A stretch of 64,000 nucleotides of DNA, taken from contig NC_088098.1 in assembly GCF_036370855.1 (NCBI RefSeq), positions 36,087,981 to 36,151,980 of the forward strand. Reading direction: 5' to 3'. The stretch's first letter is position 1; the number at the start of each line of letters is the position of its first letter. The DNA comes from Dromaius novaehollandiae (lineage: Eukaryota > Chordata > Aves > Casuariiformes > Dromaiidae). This document shows, piece by piece, positions 48,690 through 64,000 of this stretch. The position numbers and the translations under genes were made by a program. Below the pieces are notes generated by a model. The model was not told where the DNA came from. It ran no database searches and worked only from the letters and a program-made list of their open reading frames with translations.

Positions 48690-49436
48690 TCCTTTCCAAG
48701 TTCCACTTAAAATACACTGAAATAAAAAAAAGAATTGGATTCATCAAAGTCGTATTTGTCTTTGTGTAGAAGTGTAATTTCATTAGAGAAGTGACAGTGC
48801 GTATCCTCAGTCTTGAGATATTTCAAACTGTGATGAGGCAAGTCAGCGCAAGTGATGCCTTCTCAAGTTTAAGTGCGTGCTTTTGTAGTTGCCTGTTTTC
48901 TGTTAACTTGGTTCATTTTGCATATGCAACTTGTTCCAGTCCTCTCTGTATGGGTTTTGAGCTGGGATCCTAGAAATAGGCTCTACAGTAAGTTATACGT
49001 TATCCTTATGTAGTGATACTAAAGTATTACTCCTTTCTTAATGATGAAAGGAAGACAAAAAGCTGAAGATGGACATTAGTCAATGTACAGAACTACAACT
49101 GAAGTGATTTTAAAGCTTTCCTCATCTTGAACTGGTATGTTTAAGGAGACAGGAGTTCTGCTGGGCAGTTTTGAGAGGAGGATACAGCTTGGGGAAAACT
49201 AGTGTCCTGGATTGAACTAAGAAGTCCATGTGTTTGTTTTCAGTGCAGTCTACTAGATATTGGACTCGGACTAGCTGTCTTTACAAATATCTATTATTAT
49301 GATAGAAGGGCATTTAGTGGAAATTGTGCTAGACTGCACTACATCCCATATCCCTCTTGGTTTTTTGTCTCTGTCTCATCAAACGTATTCTGGTGTTGAT
49401 GGTTTTCCATGTCTGTTGTGACCTGTCTTTATATTC
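48690..49436. other. Region between CCT2 and the minus-strand exons
   Basis: About 750 bases downstream of CCT2. It would be the 3' UTR of the candidate minus-strand gene if that gene is real, but I saw no convincing AATAAA on the minus strand. Confidence 0.5.
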
Positions 49437-49681
49437 TCATTCCAGTAGCTGCTGCAAAGGCAACATGTCTTTTAACTGCACTAATTTCTTTATGCTCGGA
49501 TCATCAGGAGGCCCACGATTTCTGCTGCAGTTTTCGTGTAGATTCTCAATGATAGTTGTAAGCAGCAACAGGCAGAGGTGCCCCTGTCCGTATGGTAGCA
49601 CATAGAGAGGGGCCAGCTGGGCAATGTGACCCATCTGGCTGTTCCAAGTGTAAAGCAGCGCCTTGGCGAACAGCGAGAAGG
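49437..49681 (-). CDS. Candidate terminal coding exon of an unidentified gene
   Basis: On the minus strand a strong acceptor ('aatcttcctgcttttgcag') opens a frame of 80 codons ending in TGA at 49437-49439. The peptide starts FSLFAKALLYTWNSQMGHIA and contains LYVLPYGQGHLCLLLLTTII and IENLHENCSRNRGPPDDP. It has a hydrophobic segment, helix-like periodicity and a charged C-terminus. It joins in phase with an exon at 50006-50065. I do not recognise the family. Another phase of the same stretch is also open for about 60 codons, which lowers confidence that it is coding. Confidence 0.42.
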
Positions 49682-50005
49682 CTGCAAAAGCAGGAAGATT
49701 AATTTCAAATCAAGAAAGTATCTGTGTAAACGTTTTTTCCCTTAGGCTTCCTGAAATGAAGAAAATCAGCTTATGAAATACTCTTCTGAACTCTCAAAAT
49801 AGGCTCTTTTCAAACTACCAAAAGTAACAATACTCTCTCTGAGAGTACTGCATTAAATAATAACTGTTATAAAGCATGTGAAAGCACATTTCTTTCCTCA
49901 CCTCCAAGATAAGTAAGAGTACAAAGTCTGTTCTTTAGGAAATGAAACATTGAATTTTGATATTTAAAAAAAAAAAAAAAAAAACACCCAAAGCAAAACT
50001 CTTAC

Positions 50006-50065
50006 CCTGTTGAATAATTTTCCTTTGTTGAAAATAATAGTTTGGAGCAGGGTTAGGTAAAGAAT
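50006..50065 (-). CDS. Candidate internal coding exon, same unidentified gene
   Basis: A 60-base minus-strand segment lies between acceptor 'acctcttttcag' and donor gtaaga. In the phase required by the downstream exon it reads SLPNPAPNYYFQQRKIIQQ with no stop, and the split codon at the junction makes alanine. An AATAAA on the minus strand (plus 50129-50134), just upstream of the acceptor, could instead be the LRRC10 poly(A) signal. Confidence 0.4.
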
Positions 50066-50711
50066 CTGAAAAGAGGTAAATTGGTAAATTCCGAAGAAAG
50101 ATAGTTAAACTCAGCAAGACTAGTGCAATTTATTTAATTTAATGAATAGTAAGTACATTACATGGGTGCCAGCCAGATCCAAATTCAGACTTCACTTAAC
50201 AAGACAGCAAGTGCTAACAGAGTCTGTATTTCAAGATAATTTTTCGAAGAATGTAAATGACATTAAGCAGTCACAAACAGGCACTGAATCAAAGCTTTTG
50301 CGGGAAGTCAGCTGTCATTTTTGCATGCTGTGGTGGTAAGAAAGTTCCCCCTGCCAAATGAGGGAAAGAGAAAAGTGGCTGTTCTGCTCTGCTCAGGGCT
50401 CCCTACCCTTTTAAAAAAAGCTGGCTTTTACTAAGTTGAATGTTCAGTGCTATGGAATGAAAACCTAAAAAATGTCAAGTCATTTTGAGCCAGATTACTA
50501 TTCTGTATTATTCAAACACACCTTTAAAAGAAAAAAAAGGGGGTATAAACATGCCCTTTGCATTTCCAAGGAAATCTAAACATGTCTCGGTTTTGTAAGC
50601 TAGAGAAATACCCTGCTGAAGTCAATGAAGTAAAGATTGGCTGGGCTTTGTCTTCTGTGCAAGTTTGTAAGAGCAGACTCCCAGTCTTAAGTGTTACTCA
50701 CGCAAGTTTAC

Positions 50712-50764
50712 TTCGCAGCTCTTGCAGTTTTTCCATTTTAGTCAGCTTTTGATTTTCTTCTTTG
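50712..50764 (-). CDS. Candidate coiled-coil exon, same unidentified gene
   Basis: On the minus strand, after acceptor 'tacagtag', a stop-free stretch reads KEENQKLTKMEKLQELR, which is coiled-coil-like. With donor gtaaac it is 53 bases and in phase with the 50006-50065 exon. A better-consensus donor gtgagt ten bases further (exon end at 50702) would break the phase unless another exon intervenes. The acceptor has a poor pyrimidine tract. Confidence 0.25.
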
Positions 50765-50765
50765 C

Positions 50766-51526
50766 TACTGTATGAAAGTTTGGCCTGTGTAGCTGTCTTT
50801 ACAGGCAATGTTAGTGGTTATATAAATACTAGTAAAAAAGCCTCTAGGTTTCCTCATAATCATTTTAAATACTACTTGGCGATAAGGAAGCAACAGCAGT
50901 CACACGTTTTCTGGAAAGAAGATAGCAGCTGTAAGAGAGCTTGCTGGTATGTGCTGTTCCCTGGAAAGTACAGCCAGGGCTCTGCAAGCGCTTCCTGCAC
51001 GGTAGGAAGGGAAACCTTTGCACAGTTATTTCTGCTGCTGCTTTTCCAACTGGAGTCACTTGAGACATATGCTGTGGGTTAAAGCTGTGCCTCAGCAGTG
51101 TGTTCTGCGCTTCCTAATCACCTTCAACAGTGGCTTCCAGCTGGGCTCGGGCACCTCGGCAAGGTGGGGGAGGAAGAGCAAGCCCATGGGCTACTTTTGG
51201 TGAAGAAAGCAAGTCTGGCTGTGGTATGTACAGTCCACCCAAAACACTGGAAATGTCGAAATGGGGTCTTCATCTCTACTGCAAGCTCTTAGTGGTCCCC
51301 ACATGGCAGGAGGGGGCAACAGGAGCGAGTCTTGGCTCTAGAGAAAGAGTGCTGGGTGCTGCGCCGTAAGAGTGTCTGTAAAAAAGAGTTTTGCCGTTAC
51401 CTAGCTCTAAACCATTGCACCTACCCTGAAGACTAGCCAGGTGGCATGTTGTTCTCTAGATACAAGCAAGCGAGGGAGCAGTAGTTTGGGCAGCAGTGTG
51501 GGTGCATTGCCCCTTTGTCCACAGGT
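50766..51526. other. Noncoding, probable LRRC10 3' UTR on the minus strand
   Basis: Downstream of the LRRC10 stop on the minus strand. The nearest minus-strand AATAAA is at 50129-50134, so the UTR may be about 1.4 kb. Plus-strand open frames here are unremarkable. Confidence 0.4.
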
Positions 51527-52363
51527 TCAGCAAGGCTCTGCCTCCAGCTCAGGCTTGTCGGTGGGAGGCGGCAGTGGCATATCCTCGGGTGCGATGTCTA
51601 CCAGCGCCCCGGACCGCTTGCGAGGCTCAGGACTCTCTTCTGACCATCTGCCCACCCTGCGCACCCCTTTGGCCACTTTGGGTGCGTTCCGGCAGGGGTT
51701 GTGGTCGTAGATCACCAGCTTCAGGCCGGGGAGGTGAGCCAGGCTAGGGAAGTACCGGATGGCGTTGCGGTCCACGTCGATCACCTCCAGAAAAGGCATG
51801 TGCAGGAGCACGGGGGGGAACTCGGACAGCAGGTTGCCTGAGAGCCAGATGGTGCGCAGCTCCTGCAGGCACCGCAGCTGGCTGGGGAGCGCGCGCAGCG
51901 CATTGGAGCCGGCGTGCAGAGTCTTGAGGAGGCTGAGCTCACACACCACCTCAGGCAGGTACTGCAGGCAGTTGGACTCGATCCAGAGGGTCTTGAGGTT
52001 CTGCAAGAGCCGGAGCTCGAGGGGCAGGTTGCAGAGCCTGTTGTTGCCCAAGTAGAGGATGCAGAGCTGCTTCAGCGTGCACACGACCAGGGGCAGCGCT
52101 TTGAAGTTGTTGAAGTCCAGCGCCAGGATCTGTAGGTTTTGCAACTGCTCCAGCTCGGGGGGGAGATGGTTCAGGTTGTTGTCACTCAGGTATAGCTTGA
52201 CCAGTTCCCTAAAAGAGCAAATGTGCAGAGGCAGCCTTCTCAGCTGCCTGCCGCTCAGATCCACCATTTTATCGACTGGCATCTCCTCTAGGTCTTCCAG
52301 GAGGTACTTCTGGCACTCGTTGGAAGGCACAAAAGCAACAATCGCCTTCAGAGTGTTGCCCAT
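51527..52363 (-). CDS. LRRC10: LRRC10, leucine-rich repeat-containing protein 10
   Basis: LRRC10 is a heart-restricted leucine-rich repeat protein, known to associate with alpha-actinin, actin and the L-type calcium channel in cardiomyocytes. The single-exon CDS encodes 278 residues from MGNTLKAIVAFVPSNECQKY to LEAEPC, close to the usual 277. About seven repeats of LxxLxLxxNxLxxLPxxL type span roughly residues 30-215, including LVKLYLSDNNLNHLPPEL, LQNLQILALDFNNFKALP and LQELRTIWLSGNLLSEFPP. They are followed by the conserved cap IYDHNPCRNAPKVAKGVRRV. The frame stays open 43 codons upstream, but that part (MPCKQSF...) is not LRR-like, and MGNT is the conserved family start. The CDS is GC-rich relative to its flanks. 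A GATA-type motif lies at 52526-52531, about 165 bases upstream, of uncertain relevance. Confidence 0.96.
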   Translation of the reverse strand: MGNTLKAIVAFVPSNECQKYLLEDLEEMPVDKMVDLSGRQLRRLPLHICSFRELVKLYLSDNNLNHLPPELEQLQNLQILALDFNNFKALPLVVCTLKQLCILYLGNNRLCNLPLELRLLQNLKTLWIESNCLQYLPEVVCELSLLKTLHAGSNALRALPSQLRCLQELRTIWLSGNLLSEFPPVLLHMPFLEVIDVDRNAIRYFPSLAHLPGLKLVIYDHNPCRNAPKVAKGVRRVGRWSEESPEPRKRSGALVDIAPEDMPLPPPTDKPELEAEPC

Positions 52364-52700
52364 CCTGGAAGTTTCTTTGTTCAGAAATCCCCGGGACTGC
52401 GAGGGACAGGGACCCTCCCTGGTTGTCTCCGGTTGTGCACTGGTCTGCTGGTGCCTCCTTCCTCCCAATATAAAGCTCTGTTTACATGGCACCAGCCATT
52501 AATCTCAAGGGCTCTGAAATGTTTCTGATAACCGAATGAGTGTTTGGTGATGGGGATTACGGATATCATGAGTTAGAGTACAGGTCTCCCTCTCTTGCTC
52601 ACACGCAGTCCCACTCCCTCCCCTTCCTCCCCCTCTGCTCACCCAGAAAACCATCCCTCTTCCTGCATGCTAGAGATGTTCTCAAATTTTGCCCCACGTA
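52364..52700 (-). promoter_or_regulatory. LRRC10 5' leader and probable proximal promoter
   Basis: On the minus strand a TATA-like TTTATATT (plus about 52466-52473) lies roughly 100 bases before the ATG, and TTATCA (plus TGATAA at 52526-52531) is a GATA-type site. LRRC10 is known to be driven by cardiac factors. Assignment here is by motif and position only. Confidence 0.3.
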
Positions 52701-52726
52701 GTCTCTCAGATGCCCCCACCCCTCAC

Positions 52727-52765
52727 CTTTTGCTATGGTTATGCAGGCTGTGCAGCTGGAACTGC
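52727..52765 (-). CDS. Candidate small exon upstream of LRRC10 (minus strand)
   Basis: A 39-base minus-strand segment lies between acceptor 'tctctagccaatccccacag' and donor gtgagg. One phase is open, QFQLHSLHNHSK, and its split last codon joins in phase to the candidate exon at 50712-50764. If real, LRRC10 would lie inside the intron between them. Short length makes chance quite possible. Confidence 0.2.
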
Positions 52766-52769
52766 CTGT

Positions 52770-55700
52770 GGGGATTGGCTAGAGAAGGTAAACACCACCA
52801 AAGACTGCATTTTTAAACTTAAATGTTTAGCTTTAATTAAGCTTTCAGCGGAAATGTCAGATGTAATCTAATTGTTGTTTAAAATATCTGTCAAGACTTG
52901 ACTAACTTTCCAGACGAGAGGCACTTCTACGGATTTACTTTGCAAGGTGCCAAATACATAATTTAATAATGTAACTTGCCACCCAGCACATATCTTAAAC
53001 CTTTAACACAAATACTTGGCAAACTGCTATCTTTAGCTGCTCTAGTATTTATGTTCCTAATTTAACTGTGTTTACTATAGCATCTGGCACTCTTAACTGT
53101 GCAGGGCCTTTTTCATTAGATTATGTTTTGCTTCTCATCTGAATCCCCATTTAACACGTTCACCAGCGTAACCTGCCAAGGCTGTTCTCCTGCCTTCTCC
53201 TGACTGTACTGCTGCAATTCCCACCTCCATACTTACCTGGCAAGAAGCTGCCCTGGATTTAATTACATCCAGATTTGCACTTTTAGTTGTGACTATTTAA
53301 ATGCAACTGTGCCATGGAGACTGCTCCCCTGTTCCTTTCTGCCAGACCCACGCTGCTTGGGGCATGAACACCTCTTTTCTAGGAGATGCTGCCAGTGTGT
53401 AGACATCTTTGGGGGCTTTGACCTCTGGAGCTTCTGCTGCTTTCCAGTTTTCTTGTGGCTCGTCCCACCTATGTCTCCGCCTTTGCTCTCCCAAGATCTC
53501 TAGATTTCAAAGTTGGCAGAGCGTTTAACAGTGAAACAGTCTTTCCAGCTAGGGCTATCTCCTTTCATATCTACAGCTCGATGCTGTCATTTTCCACACT
53601 TCCATAGGTCAGGAAGGATATTTTCTTCAAACACCCTGCAGCTGATTTCTGGGAGTTAGGCACCGCATACTCAAAACACGTGATTGCGAAGAGCCATGTA
53701 TTCTTGGAAAAATAAAAGGCAGAACAAACAGAAGACTGAGAAAAAGGCAGTATTAAACAGTTAAGGTGGCCTCATGATCTCTGGCCAAATCTGACAACAC
53801 AGAGCTCTACTACTATCCCTTGCTTTTAAATGTAAAGAAGCTCTTAACTAAAAATCGAGTATTGGCTATAGGATGTTTACTCATCTTCTCCCTGCGAGAC
53901 AAGTGGCTGTGCCATGCAGCAGTGCTGGTATGAAATCTATGGAGGCGTTTCGTGAAGAAGAAGGGCAGCCAGGGGCCAGCACTGCAGCTGGACAGAGACC
54001 AGGGAGTGCTGAGACCTGAGCACCACAAAACAGGTTTTGGACTGAGGAGCTGGACAGAAATATCAAGCCTGGAGAACAAAGTTACGTCCTAGTTGTCTGT
54101 AGCCTTGCTGTGGAGGAGTGACACTGAAAATACTCTAGCTACAAGATGTAGGATATCCTGTATGTATAGCATGCCAGCAAGAAGAGTCAGTTTGCAGGGA
54201 ACCAGCATCACAGAGTAGCCACTTTTTTAATACTGCAAGACAGTGCACCCTTTCAGAGGATTACCATAGGGAACGTGTGTTATTTCTGCATTTCACAGCA
54301 ATTACCTTAAAATATGTTCTGATTTTTAAGAAAATGTTCTTATGGGCCTCAGCAGGCTTTTGTGTTTGTTTCCATTTCTAAGAAGCTGTGGCACCCTTTC
54401 AAGGCAAGCTTGCCTGCCCTATTAAGATGCTACGTACTAGAGGTATGAAAAAGCAAACATGTTTGGTCTAAATAATAAAGGCTGAATGGTAGAATGTACA
54501 TCCAGGAAAAAACATGCCCCTTAGACAGATATCCTGCTGATAAGTGAAATTTTTACGCTTCAGATAAATATCTCTTAGGGATCCTCCGCATTGTAGTTTA
54601 ATCATTATTCCAGCTTATCAAAAAAAGTCGCAATGACCTTTTGCTGTTGCATTTTGTACCTCTGTTGGCTAAATGCAAGTCTGTTTGGAACACGCTGTGA
54701 GATCACAGTATTTGGGAAAAAACAACCCTCATGCCGGCGGGATAATAAAGGGCTACATCTGCAATAAAATGAACCGTCTTGATCCTTCCGAGAATTAGTG
54801 ACTTAATGGAGGACGTAAGGCAAAACCAGCCCCTTCTGTAGACCCAGTGCGGTATTTTGAAAGTCACTCCATGTCTTCGGAGTTATCCCTGATGCCCTAC
54901 AACAGGAGCCCGAACGACTTCCCAGAGGCATTTGTGGCATTTGAGGAAAAGTTCAGGAGATAAAGGCGCTCAGCACAGCCACTGTCTTGCTCTTGTCAAA
55001 GTGACATTGCCGCAGCAGAGGGCATGGCATTTGCTCTGCTTTGTGCAAAGGGGTTGGGTAGCCTTCTCAAGCAGAGTCTGTGGGGAGCTTTCAGTCTTTC
55101 TGAAATCCCCCAGATGACCACCTCTATTCCTCTGCTCAAATCTTGATTGGCAAGTCTCGTCTTTGGAGCCAGTTTGGTCCTCCTTTCAAGGGCACCACTC
55201 TCGAGCGTGGTGGCTGGACAGAAAACTTTGTTCCTCGCTGAAATCTTGCATATAACTTCTGAGTCTAGAAGAAACAGTGAACGCTCCTCAAAGCGAGACA
55301 CTTCTAAAAAGAATCACAAGAAAATGTAAATCAGTATAAAAATTATGCATTGTTATTCCTGCATTTTAGAGATTGTTTCTTGAAACAAAAGGTAACGCAG
55401 TGATTAGGCTGTAGATCCTGGTGCTTTCCTAGATCCAAGACTCTGCAGCTGTGTTACTGCACCAGACTCAGCTTTTGCTGGGAACTTTTCTAGCCCTCAC
55501 AGTTTCGGAGGTAAGTTTGAAAAAGCAAAACATACATTTCAAAATCCAAGAGACTAATGAAGAGAGCTCTAAATTTGCCTCTTTTCAGTCAACCTGATAT
55601 ACTAAGGGAAGAAGCTTGGAGGAATAGTGTCTTTACTATATACTGAAAATAATTCAATTTACATTTATTTAAAATCTGTAACTGTTGTTTAGACCTCTTC

Positions 55701-56880
55701 TTCTCTCACAAATACCATATGCGTGTTCATTTTTGTTGTTTTCCTTTACTGGCACTTTACTGTTAGAGCATGTGATGACTCCTTACTTTTGCATGTTCTG
55801 CAAATTCGTGCATGTTCTAGAAATTTGTTCTTCGCTATACAATCTCATGTATTTTATCTCTTTCTGAAGGTGGATTATTTATTTCCAGTTCACCCTCATG
55901 TTGCAAACAGTCTATTTTTAAGCAAGTGTTGAATTGCAGGGGAACATGGAAAAAATCATCATTGCTCTTTTCCCAGCATTCTAACACAGTCTTTCCAACA
56001 AAAATGACTGATTATTCAAATTTAGCCTTAATGTATTCTATATTGCAGTATATAATTGCTCACACTTTCTCTTACAGAGGAAAGACTCAGAAAAATCTCC
56101 TAAGTAAAAAATTGCATACTCAGTGCTGAGCTTCCTCACAGGCATCTAATGGGGTTTTTTGCCCTCTGTCAGATCAGAGTCTCTTTTTGACACCCATATT
56201 TTTCTGCCAACTTGACTCAAACCCAAATGTCAGCTAGGGGTGGGAACTGCTAACCTCAGGAAACTCATGAGCAAATAAATCCGGGCGAGTGATTCCAAAT
56301 GTCTCGTTGAAATGTGTACGACCACGCTTCAATTAGAAACGGCCTGAACAGATGTGCAAGAGCAGAAAACCACCGGCTATTTATTACTTTATGCTGCAGA
56401 CTGTCAGCTTTTTGGCTGCTAAGATCCATTGTTTTGGGTGGCAATCACATTTATACCTGGACTAGAGCTTTCACATAAATAGGGAATTAATCTTCAGCTG
56501 TGAGGGGATGACCTGTCACAACGCCAGTGAATGTCTGGCTGTTCGGTCCTGCTAAAATGTCTCCATGTAGAAGCGAAGCAGCTATATCTTGTGTCCTCTT
56601 TCTCTGCCTTGGACGCTTCTGGGATACTTGTCACTAAAGGGAGCACGAAAGGCAGCTTGCGCAGAGGGAACCAGGCAGTTCCTTGGCCTGCCTTCCCTTT
56701 CCCACGCCAACAGATGCCAAGCTTGCCCCATTCATTATATTTATGTAAAACATATTAATGCTTGTTAGTAAAATGTATTTTTGGTCTAGACCGTTCCCTG
56801 GTCATCTGAGTCTTAGTCTTTTCACTAGTCACCAATATTTACACAATCCAGTGGTTACTCTGAGAACACATTAATGAGTT
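52770..56880. other. LRRC10-protease intergenic region
   Basis: About 4.1 kb. I recognise no gene or known repeat. A good minus-strand donor (CCAG then gtaagt near 53230) has no acceptable open exon behind it. A plus-strand open stretch at 54842-54963 is discussed separately. Antisense and sense open frames near 53300, 53900 and 55000 lack family resemblance. Confidence 0.5.
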
Positions 56881-56894
56881 TTCTGCCAAAGCAC

Positions 56895-56918
56895 TGACCT
56901 CTGGTGATTGATTGACCT
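56895..56918 (+). promoter_or_regulatory. Two estrogen/nuclear-receptor half-sites TGACCT
   Basis: TGACCT at 56895-56900 and again at 56913-56918, a direct repeat with 12-base spacing, placed 30-50 bases upstream of the TATA box. Imperfect or widely spaced half-sites can mediate estrogen receptor action in avian liver genes. This fits the known estrogen-dependent liver expression of nothepsin-type proteases, but the sites are short and could bind other nuclear receptors. Confidence 0.4.
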
Positions 56919-56937
56919 GGCTAAGAGCCCTCTGCTG

Positions 56938-56980
56938 CCAATGAGGTATAAAAAAGAGACTTCGGAGTCAATGAGTGTCA
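56938..56980 (+). promoter_or_regulatory. CCAAT and TATA core promoter of the aspartic protease gene
   Basis: CCAAT at 56938-56942 and TATAAAAAA at 56947-56955. An initiator-like TCATCA puts transcription start near 56980, about 33 bases past the TATA. This leaves a leader of about 25 bases before the ATG. A TATA promoter without a CpG island suggests tissue-specific expression. Confidence 0.8.
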
Positions 56981-57005
56981 TCAGACTCTGAAACTGCTTG
57001 AAGCC

Positions 57006-63140
<6,135 letters not shown>

Positions 63141-64000
63141 GTAAAAGCAGTACAGCCAGCAAACAGCCAGGGTGGAAGGGACACGCTGTGGTGCACGGAG
63201 CTACCGGCTGGGGAAAGGGAGAGGGTAACCAAAATCAGAGCTCAGGAAAGGTCTCAGGGGAAGTGCTGAGCGCAGGGCCAGGCTGCCGCCTCCCAGGTGT
63301 CCATGTCCCCTTCAGCGCTCTTCAGCCATGACATGGAAGGAAACGATGGGAGCATCTGTTTAAGGACTTGCTCCATTACTGTAGATGAGGGTTAATGTTG
63401 CCTTTCCAAGCACCTGGCTGTAGCTGTCAGCTCCTCCGATCTTGTCAGCGTCAGAAAATGGAAAAAATATCTTAAATTCAGCCCTACAGTGATGGCCGCG
63501 ACGGGCCCCTTCTTGCCTGCTGGCCGCGGGGCGGGAGGTTTCGCCCTGGGCTCCCAGGGGGACCCCAGCCACGCCGCCCCAAAAGCCTGCTGGCAGCTGG
63601 GTGAGGCTCGGGCGCCAGGGCCAGACCCCTCGCTGTCTCTCCTGAGCCTTATTCCCGGGATAACAAGCCTGAGATGGCCGAACCCTGCCCGTGCCGAGGG
63701 AGAGCGCAGCTTGCTTCGCCGTGGGTTATTCAGCCTTTGGCTGACTCACGCCATTCATTACTGCATTGCCACAGCCCAGGTAAGGCTACTGCATCCTGTT
63801 GCTGTTAACTTTGCGTTTGCCTTGATCCTCATGCAAAACTGCAAATTTTGAAGAAAATTAAGAGGAGGCATTTTCAGGTGGCTCTGGGCAAAGATCAGAG
63901 GGAAAGCGCAGTTTTGAATCTGCCTTCTCTTGTAAGAAGAAAACCTGGAGTTGCACCTCTGTGACCCACGAGACTTCTGACTTCTTTTGCAATTAAATCT
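63141..64000 (+). other. Start of protease intron 7, to window end
   Basis: No stretch here matches the expected exon 8 (a conserved cysteine followed by P.V.F...G..Y.L). A short GC-rich block around 63490-63720 produces open frames on both strands that look like chance. The last two exons are therefore expected beyond the window. Confidence 0.75.

Noticed and set aside
52364-52492. 43-codon upstream extension of the LRRC10 frame from an earlier ATG
   Set aside because: The extension is not LRR-like, whereas MGNT at 52363 matches the conserved family start and gives the expected 278-residue length.
53225-53260. Excellent minus-strand splice donor (CCAG then gtaagt)
   Set aside because: The phase that would join the candidate LRRC10-enclosing gene has a stop five codons upstream with no acceptable acceptor in between.
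54996-55301. 101-codon minus-strand open frame in the LRRC10-protease interval
   Set aside because: No family resemblance, an opposing open frame on the other strand, and no splice or promoter context.

Overview
This window is vertebrate nuclear DNA, most likely from a bird. The reasons are three vertebrate genes with conserved exon structures and GT-AG introns, LINE copies of the CR1 type, fairly compact introns, and a nothepsin-type aspartic protease gene that therian mammals lack. Gene order is FRS2 (+), CCT2 (+), LRRC10 (-), then the aspartic protease (+). The human 12q15 order is FRS2, CCT2, LRRC10, BEST3, so the protease occupies the LRRC10-BEST3 interval.

Region 1-15.3 kb is upstream and 5'-UTR territory of FRS2. 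It has a CpG-rich patch at about 3.3-3.6 kb, a degraded CR1-type LINE at 11.2-11.9 kb, and a probable noncoding 5' exon (12842-12942) that is almost entirely a 31-codon upstream ORF. FRS2 has five coding exons (15384-23768) joining in phase into 508 residues, followed by a roughly 6.7 kb 3' UTR ending near 30.5 kb. CCT2 follows with a CpG-island promoter and 16 coding exons (34165-48468) joining exactly into 535 residues.

From 49.4 to 52.8 kb the minus strand carries the single-exon LRRC10 coding region. Around it lie up to four small exons that chain in phase and could be the 3' end of an unidentified gene enclosing LRRC10. From 57.0 kb to the window end lie seven exons of a secreted pepsin-family protease resembling nothepsin / cathepsin E-A-like. 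It has a TATA promoter and two estrogen-receptor-type half-sites. Its last exons (roughly 80 residues) lie beyond the window.

The genes do not form a shared pathway. FRS2 is a membrane-anchored FGF/neurotrophin receptor adaptor, CCT2 a subunit of the cytosolic chaperonin TRiC, LRRC10 a heart leucine-rich-repeat protein, and the protease probably an estrogen-responsive liver enzyme. They are linked by conserved synteny only. Residue numbers were derived by hand-splicing the exons. Family functions come from general knowledge, and no database was searched.
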